Part shown: positions 15,669-19,792 of the stretch, in pieces
Numbering within the stretch: the first letter of the stretch is position 1
How the letters are laid out: each line of letters starts with the position of its first letter
Source of the DNA: JAEHDI01 sp035455185
Lineage (GTDB): Bacteria; Acidobacteriota; Terriglobia; Bryobacterales; Bryobacteraceae
DNA length: 19,792 bases
Direction: 5' to 3'
Assembly (NCBI GenBank): GCA_035455185.1
Contig: DATIFQ010000091.1
Span: forward strand, 1 to 19,792
Notes under the pieces: model-generated
Told to the model about the DNA's origin: nothing
The model's database searches: none
Seen by the model: only the letters and a program-made list of their open reading frames with translations
Program-made: the position numbers and the translations under genes

Positions 15669-16079
15669 ATGCCGAACCAACAAGATCCTTTCAGCGGAAC
15701 GTGGAAAATGAATCCACAGAAATCGAACTTCGACCCCAATCATCGGCCTTCGGAGGCAACCATGCGCTTCGAGCGTGAATCCGAGGGTTACCTCATGCGG
15801 GCGGAGGGCGTCTGTGACGGTAAACACGTCGAGGAGCAGCCCCAAAGGTTCATCTTGGATGGCAGGGAGCATCCCGTTCCCGGCGTGCTTGATGTAACCG
15901 CCGTGTCGACTCGCCCGGACCCGAACACCATCCGCGCAGCGGCACGAAGCGGCGATCGCACGGTCGGCGAGGGCAGCTACGTTGTATCCGCCGACGGAGC
16001 AACACTGACAGCAACGGTACGCGGTATCGATGCTCAGCAGCGCCCGTTTCAAACTACGGTGGTGTGGGACCGTCAGTAG
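15669..16079 (+). CDS. Small conserved hypothetical protein (lipocalin-like pattern)
   Basis: Protein of 136 aa with no signal peptide: FSGTWKMNPQKSNFDPN, then ATMRFERESEGYLMRAEGV, a mid-section ending PGVLDVTAVSTRPDPNTI, and YVVSADGATLTATVRGID with a final TVVWDRQ. The opening GTWKMNPQKS and the run of strands resemble short lipocalin-like proteins that Acidobacteriota encode in many copies, but no ligand can be predicted. A strong AGGAGG lies five bases before the ATG. It diverges from the winged-helix/TPR regulator and could be its target. Confidence 0.75.
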   Translation: MPNQQDPFSGTWKMNPQKSNFDPNHRPSEATMRFERESEGYLMRAEGVCDGKHVEEQPQRFILDGREHPVPGVLDVTAVSTRPDPNTIRAAARSGDRTVGEGSYVVSADGATLTATVRGIDAQQRPFQTTVVWDRQ

Positions 16080-16479
16080 ATCCACGCCTGCTACCCTCGC
16101 TTCAGATATGAATTTCAAACCCGCGAGCTAGCGCCAACTATTTCAGTTAGGACGTCTTCCACGGCGTAGTGTAGAACAAAGTTGCTCAACTGCCGGATGG
16201 TCGGCAATCCGGGAGCTATCCACATGAGCGTATAGTCGCTAGCCTTGATCGGAAATGTCTCGGCAGAAGGAGGCCCGGGCGAAGCCCGATGAGCTGGGCC
16301 GAGACGTTTTCGATAAGGAGACTTGAAGGAAGCCGCTGGCGTTTGCGGTGGGCGCGGTCAGCTATGGGATTTGAATGCCACTTTGGTACCCGTAGTACCC
16401 GGATCAGGAATTGCCTCTTTCAGATTGGCGACGACTCGCATTTGTGCTTGTGATCCTACTCCAGATTGGCTCTCCTCCG
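16080..16479. other. Gene-poor stretch before the palindrome
   Basis: No supported gene. One short plus-strand frame starts at ATG 16255 (MSRQKEARAKPDELGRDVFD) and stops after 23 codons; it could be the start of a lost gene, perhaps the intron's maturase, but the match is too short to claim. A nested hairpin at 16257-16305 is listed separately. Confidence 0.4.
16257..16305 (+). other. Nested hairpin with T-tract
   Basis: GTCTCGGC (16257-16264) pairs with GCCGAGAC (16298-16305). Inside it CGGGC-gaa-GCCCG (16276-16288) forms a second hairpin. GTTTT follows. It could serve as a terminator for the gene at 15669, 180 bp away, or be part of the intron remnant. Confidence 0.45.
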
Positions 16480-16563
16480 CAAGAGGTAGTGCGCTAAAAG
16501 TGTGGCGGCCCGCCCTGCCGAGGCCGCCACCAGGGCCACACAGATTTAGCGCACTACCCCTTG
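16480..16563. repeat. 84-bp imperfect palindrome, MITE-like
   Basis: GGTAGTGCGCTAAA (16485-16498) is the exact complement of 16545-16558. Pairing extends outward with one mismatch to 16480/16563. Inside, GTGGCGGC (16502-16509) pairs with GCCGCCAC (16523-16530). The whole segment would fold into a long branched stem. Size and shape suit a non-autonomous palindromic element or an RNA structure. No target-site duplication is evident. Confidence 0.65.
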
Positions 16564-16592
16564 GGGTTCTCCCGCGGCTGGCCAGCAATACG

Positions 16593-16706
16593 GCTGGCAG
16601 CGGGCGCGGCCCTTGGTACCTCGCCCGGGCCAAGGCGCTGTCCGTTGGGCTTTCGAATGCGTACTTCAAATCGCTCGGACTTCCGACGCTGATCGATGGG
16701 TGTTAG
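16593..16706 (+). pseudogene. C-terminal remnant of a group II intron maturase
   Basis: The last 37 codons of a plus-strand frame read GRGPWYLARAKAL, then SNAYFKSLGLPTLIDGC and stop. This resembles the end of intron-encoded reverse transcriptase/maturase proteins of the type GPWRLxxxxAL..NAYFxSLGLPxL. The stop lies 12 nt before the start of domain V, exactly the expected position of the maturase ORF end. The reverse-transcriptase domain itself is missing; the frame upstream is Pro/Arg-rich and crosses the palindrome at 16480-16563. The protein is dead. Confidence 0.6.
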
Positions 16707-16718
16707 CGTAACCGACTC

Positions 16719-16792
16719 GAACCGCCGTGTACGGACCCGTACGCACGGTGGTGTGGCAGAGGTCGGTGGGCGACCGCCGCCCCTATGCCGAT
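16719..16792 (+). ncRNA. Group II intron domains V and VI (3' end)
   Basis: Positions 16721-16752 fold as a canonical domain V. A 9-bp lower stem contains a CGC triad (16723-16725) opposite GTG with the conserved G-T wobble (16724/16749). A 2-nt bulge (16742-16743) and a 4-bp upper stem with a GACC loop follow. Next comes a domain VI hairpin: GGCA (16755-16758) pairs with TGCC (16786-16789), inner stem CGGT/ACCG, and an unpaired A at 16785 seven bases before the proposed intron end CCGAT at 16792, the right spacing for the branch point. Read as protein it gives NRRVRTRTHGGV, a tail often seen after maturase genes. The 5' end of the intron was not found, so this is a truncated copy. Confidence 0.8.
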
Positions 16793-17078
16793 CAAGTCGC
16801 CGACTCGTGGAAGTGCCTGCGACCGCCGACTGGCCGATAATCAGCCGCTGGTAGTCGCCCAGCGTTTACTGACGGGCGCGCTAAACTTCCGGACGGATGA
16901 CAGCGTGTCCGGGGGTTGGGCGACGCGATGCCGCCTTGTCGTTCCTAATCCTGCCAACTTCCGGATAGGACCAATCGTCCCGAATCTACCGGATCGGGAG
17001 CGGCCACTCTTGCAGTTCGCACGTTATAGCCACGCGGCGGGCTCCTCTGTGGCGAGGTGTGACGTCAGGGTCGCCGCA

Positions 17079-17957
17079 TCATTCCAGGAACAACCGCGAG
17101 CCTGGGATATCGAAAGTCACTTTGTAGTTCTTCATGAACTCTCCGCCGAGATTCGCAGAGTAGTGCTGCTCAGAGCCGAGAGTTCCGGTGGTCTGCCGCG
17201 AGAAACGTACGACTGGCTTATCCGCCGCGAAGCGTCCGATGCGGACTTCCTCGATGCGCCCGACCATGTCAACTGTGGCGCCCCCGAACCCGCGGGTGGT
17301 CCCTGGGGCCACTTCATCGGCTGAGTCAAGCAGTTGATGGCGGTCGACGAAGGGCGAGCATATGGTCAGAACGTGTGCGCTGCCGGTATCGAGTTGCATG
17401 TCAGCCTCGATGGGTCTCTGGCCGCGCACGCGTATGCTGCCACGCACGACGGGCCCAATGGTCATGCGGATGGGGAGCATGTCAGCCGTCGGTGATGGCT
17501 GGTATGAACCTGGCTGGAAGATGCGCACGCGGGAGCCGGGGTAGTCAATTTCGACAATGTACTTGCCGAACAGGGGGAAGCCCAGGATTCCAGCCACAGG
17601 GCTCTGGAAGGCCAGCGACTTCATGTCGAAGGTGATGGAACGGGGTGGCCGGATTTCCAACTCACCAAGGTTCAGATGCACGCCAACAAGCAAGCCGACC
17701 TGCTGCGCGCCGCCGCTTCCGGAACTGATAGCGCTGCCGGACTCGTTCAGACCAAGGGCAGCGGCACGCGCGCGGTCGACAACGCAATTCGCGGCAGCGG
17801 AATCCAAAATGAACGTGAGGGTCTGGGCTCCATTTACTGTGACCTGCACCAACGGGAGATTCTTCTCCATCAGCATGGGTAGCACGACGGGCCATCGCAG
17901 CTCCGCGGCGGTCGCCATCGTTGCCTGGGCGAGTAAAGCAATCGCGAGTAGGTGCAT
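17079..17957 (-). CDS. Exported retropepsin-like aspartyl protease
   Basis: Protein of 292 aa with a signal peptide (MHLLAIALLA through MATAA). It has two pepsin-like halves. The first motif is FILDSAAANCVVD (Asp52), the second MQLDTGSAHVL (Asp190-Thr-Gly-Ser). Between them VAGILGFPLFGKYIVEIDYP and FMKNYKVTFDIPGSRLFL are the usual ILG and flap-following strands. This is the single-chain bacterial form of retropepsin-like proteins (gag-asp_proteas/Asp_protease_2 type). The first motif is DSA instead of D-[ST]-G, so catalytic competence is uncertain. No strong ribosome-binding site precedes the ATG. No operon partner. Confidence 0.85.
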   Translation of the reverse strand: MHLLAIALLAQATMATAAELRWPVVLPMLMEKNLPLVQVTVNGAQTLTFILDSAAANCVVDRARAAALGLNESGSAISSGSGGAQQVGLLVGVHLNLGELEIRPPRSITFDMKSLAFQSPVAGILGFPLFGKYIVEIDYPGSRVRIFQPGSYQPSPTADMLPIRMTIGPVVRGSIRVRGQRPIEADMQLDTGSAHVLTICSPFVDRHQLLDSADEVAPGTTRGFGGATVDMVGRIEEVRIGRFAADKPVVRFSRQTTGTLGSEQHYSANLGGEFMKNYKVTFDIPGSRLFLE

Positions 17958-18301
17958 GGTCTAACCGTTGGACACCTGCCTGCACGCTGAAGTTCCCGGC
18001 GCATACGCATGTGTCGCGCGGCGGCGGCCTGACGCCACCGCTCGGGATCGCTGATCGCCGCCAGGGCGGCCGGGCGCCGGCGATCGCTTTCCCTTGCCGC
18101 ACCGCGCCCGGACGGAGGCGGCACCCTGCGAGCCGGAGGTGGAGACTCCACGGCGCGCAGCACCGGTCGCAGGCGTTCAACGAGCAGCGCAGGAGGGCGC
18201 GCTTCCGACACACATCAACAATTTTTTCGACCCCCGATCTGGTGTGGGCTTATGTTCGCGGGAGGAGATTGGGGAAGACTACGGGCGCTTTGTCTAGCTA
18301 T
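17958..18301. other. GC-rich gap without a supported gene
   Basis: About 340 bp between the aspartyl-protease-like gene and the propeller remnant. Frames on both strands are open but Arg/Pro/Ala-rich with no ribosome-binding sites, as expected by chance at this GC content. The 5' control region of the protease-like gene should lie here, but no clear promoter is visible. Confidence 0.5.
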
Positions 18302-18650
18302 TTAGCTACACCGGAAGTTCTCCACCAGCATCACGTCGGAGCCGGTGTCGTCAATTTGCGTGTAGAGAATCGTTCGACCATCGAGCGAGACGGCTGGCGG
18401 CCTCGGGAAGTATGACTCCTTCGCAAGAGCCTGCTTGGTGGCGATGTCAAAGAACTGGATGAACCACTTAACTCCGGGAGCGGCACCTTTTGCTCGACCG
18501 CGGAAGTAGAGACCTTTCTCGGCTATGGCCCAGCGGCCCTCCAGTCTCTCGAGGACCGAGACCTCCTCCCCTCCCCCGACGGGAACTTTCCAGGCATCGG
18601 GGACAGCTTCCTGGGCAGGGATCTCCCGGTAGAGGGAACTCGAATGGACT
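18302..18650 (-). pseudogene. C-terminal remnant of a propeller-type (TolB/WD40-like) protein
   Basis: A minus-strand frame with no start codon reads DAWKVPVGGGEEVSVLERLE, WAIAEKGLYFRG, WFIQFFDIATKQALAK and PAVSLDGRTILYTQIDDTGS, ending DVMLVENFRCS. This is the characteristic last two blades and terminal DLMLVENFR of the beta-propeller half of winged-helix/propeller proteins abundant in Acidobacteriota. The only Met is near the end, and the frame runs upstream into the control region of the divergent gene at 18728. The 5' part (winged helix and first blades) is missing, so it is a truncated gene. Confidence 0.75.
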
Positions 18651-18727
18651 GCAAATCGTATTAAGGAAATGCAGACGCTATGAACTGATTCTCAAACAAA
18701 GCAACCCATCAATGAAGGAGGCGCCAA

Positions 18728-19351
18728 ATGAACCGCGCGTACGCAGTGGTGGCATGCCTCACCCTCGTCATCGCCGCCCCTCCCCCCACCTCAGCCCAAA
18801 CGAACCTGGGGACACGCGTCACGATCGACGTTACCGAGGTCGCGCCGCAGAAGGTCTTCGAGTTGCTCGCCCGCTCGCTGGACTGCACGATTACGGTCGA
18901 CCCGGCCGTGAAGAAACCGTTGACGCTACGGGTCGTGGACATGCCGGCCACCGACATTCTCAGTATGGTCTGCCAGAGCATCAAGTGCGAGTACCGGTTC
19001 GACGGCAAGAACATCTTTGTCAAACCGCTCTCCGCCAGCCGGAGGCGCCAGATGGCCCTAATGGAAGACCACTCCAGGAAACTCATGAGCCGGCTGCCCA
19101 CGGGTATGCACTTCGACGGCACGCCGTTGAAGGACGTGCTCGACACCATCGCAAAGGCTGCCGGGCTCAAACTTCGGCCCTGGAAGGACGAAGGCGGTCG
19201 GAAGGTTACCATCGATGTAGGGGGCAAGACCGTGAACGAGGCGCTCGAGGCGGTCGTGCGCCAGATCGACGGCGAGGGCGTCGTGATGATGCGGACATGG
19301 GCGGGTTCCTGGGGCCAGTACCGCTTGGTGGATAAGCGCCGCGAGCCGTAG
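18728..19351 (+). CDS. Secreted protein with two STN/secretin-like modules
   Basis: Protein of 207 aa with a signal peptide (MNRAYAVVAC through PPTSA). Residues about 30-100 match the STN/secretin N-domain pattern: VTIDVTEVAPQKVFELLARS, CTITVDPAVKKPLTLRVVDM, DILSMVCQSIKCEYRFDGKN. A second, weaker module at about 127-205 repeats it: MHFDGTPLKDVLDTIAKAAG, GRKVTIDVGGKTVNEALEAV, VMMRTWAGSWGQYRLVDK. STN modules occur at the periplasmic ends of secretins and TonB-dependent transducers. A stand-alone pair suggests a periplasmic adaptor. AAGGAGG lies six bases before the ATG. No secretin gene is visible. Confidence 0.75.
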   Translation: MNRAYAVVACLTLVIAAPPPTSAQTNLGTRVTIDVTEVAPQKVFELLARSLDCTITVDPAVKKPLTLRVVDMPATDILSMVCQSIKCEYRFDGKNIFVKPLSASRRRQMALMEDHSRKLMSRLPTGMHFDGTPLKDVLDTIAKAAGLKLRPWKDEGGRKVTIDVGGKTVNEALEAVVRQIDGEGVVMMRTWAGSWGQYRLVDKRREP

Positions 19352-19792
19352 CTGGGCCCGGGCTGGCAGTTGTCCGCGAAAGCCACCCCTGACTCCTGAT
19401 TCCTGGCTCCCGAATCAGACGATTTGTTTCTGAGTCCGACCGACATGCGCAGGACACGAAGGAGGCGATCGTGACGGTCAACGGATGAACAGGGGCCGGC
19501 CCGGTCGAACAATCGGCTTTTCACTTCCTCTTTGCCGACGACTCACTCGCAATCCATGGTTGGGAGCGACGAGAAGATCTACGCTGCGGTTGTCCTGTCT
19601 GATCTGAGGATGCGGACAGAATGTAGTTGCTGGGACCGCCTCCGGCGGCAACACACCCCGTTCTTCAATCCTTGCTACCGGCAATACAATTGGAGTGGAG
19701 ATCGTCGATGAGCGCAACGGACTCCGAACACTGCACTTCGGATGCGATACGCCGAATCGGACCCCGGATCTCCGGCCTCCCGGCCTGGGCAT
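19352..19792. other. Window end, no firm gene
   Basis: A strong Shine-Dalgarno (AAGGAGG, 19459-19465) precedes a GTG that opens only five codons (to 19488), possibly a truncated gene start. From about 19670 to the end a plus-strand frame reads GVEIVDERNGLRTLHFG, faintly like the opening of spermidine-synthase-like proteins, but it lacks a clear start and runs off the window. A long minus-strand frame here is Arg/Pro-rich and unconvincing. Confidence 0.35.

Noticed and set aside
15519..16118. 200-codon N-terminal extension of the winged-helix/TPR regulator
   Set aside because: The extension is antisense to the well-supported gene at 15669-16079 and crosses the divergent control region; the winged helix starts just after the ATG at 15518.
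17056..17070. TGACGTCA palindrome after the protease-like gene
   Set aside because: An isolated 8-bp palindrome is expected by chance in a window of this size and has no supporting context.
18490..19335. Plus-strand frame of 281 codons overlapping the STN gene
   Set aside because: Arg/Pro/Gly-rich shadow frame; the STN protein in the other frame has a signal peptide, a strong ribosome-binding site and recognisable modules.
19478..19792. Minus-strand frame of 104 codons at the window end
   Set aside because: Arg/Pro/Ser-rich composition, no ribosome-binding site visible, and only a short phrase (ERGVLPPEAVP) recalling known proteins.

Overview
The window is GC-rich bacterial DNA that most resembles the Acidobacteriota, probably near Solibacter or Bryobacter. 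This taxonomic call is an inference. It rests on a winged-helix/TPR one-component regulator, the C-terminus of a propeller protein of the type common there, a PEP-CTERM tail, a retropepsin-like protein, and several small conserved proteins of a kind I associate with that phylum.

Layout. (1) Positions 1-3600 hold a secreted OmpA-domain coiled-coil protein (88-1800), a small four-helix membrane protein (1957-2379), a small minus-strand protein (2850-3074), and a patch of gene debris that includes a PEP-CTERM tail without a body. (2) Positions 3605-10339 are the core. A minus-strand XRE-type HTH regulator (3605-4483) diverges from nine plus-strand genes preceded by a good sigma70 promoter at 4554. 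In order these are an ABM-like alpha/beta-barrel protein, a second copy of the small membrane protein, a secreted protein, a degenerate receiver-domain protein, a slipin (SPFH), a small conserved protein, a conserved protein beginning MTDTIKTGT, GroES and GroEL. Gaps are short (an 8-nt overlap up to 84 nt), so an operon or relay of coupled genes is plausible. (3) Positions 10340-11580 hold a broken slipin fragment, then an AT-rich zone with a consensus promoter (TTGACA-N17-TATAAT), an Hsp20 gene and an intrinsic terminator. (4) Positions 11600-12770 are gene debris: an integrase-type transposase remnant and the 3' end of a probable secreted protein. (5) Positions 12773-16079 hold an exported nucleoside hydrolase (minus), the winged-helix/TPR regulator (minus), and a divergent small protein (plus). 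(6) Positions 16257-16792 hold structured DNA: a nested hairpin, an 84-bp imperfect palindrome, and the 3' end of a group II intron (maturase C-terminal remnant, domain V and domain VI). (7) Positions 17079-19351 hold an exported aspartyl-protease-like protein (minus), a 5'-truncated propeller-protein remnant (minus), and a secreted protein with two STN/secretin-like modules (plus).

How the genes may work together. Regions 2 and 3 read as a proteostasis and membrane-stress island: chaperonin, small heat-shock protein, slipin and small accessory proteins, possibly controlled by the divergent HTH regulator. Internal duplication is a theme: two paralogous membrane proteins, two genes with the same translation-start block, and a slipin with a decayed partial copy. 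I see no CRISPR array, tRNA or rRNA.
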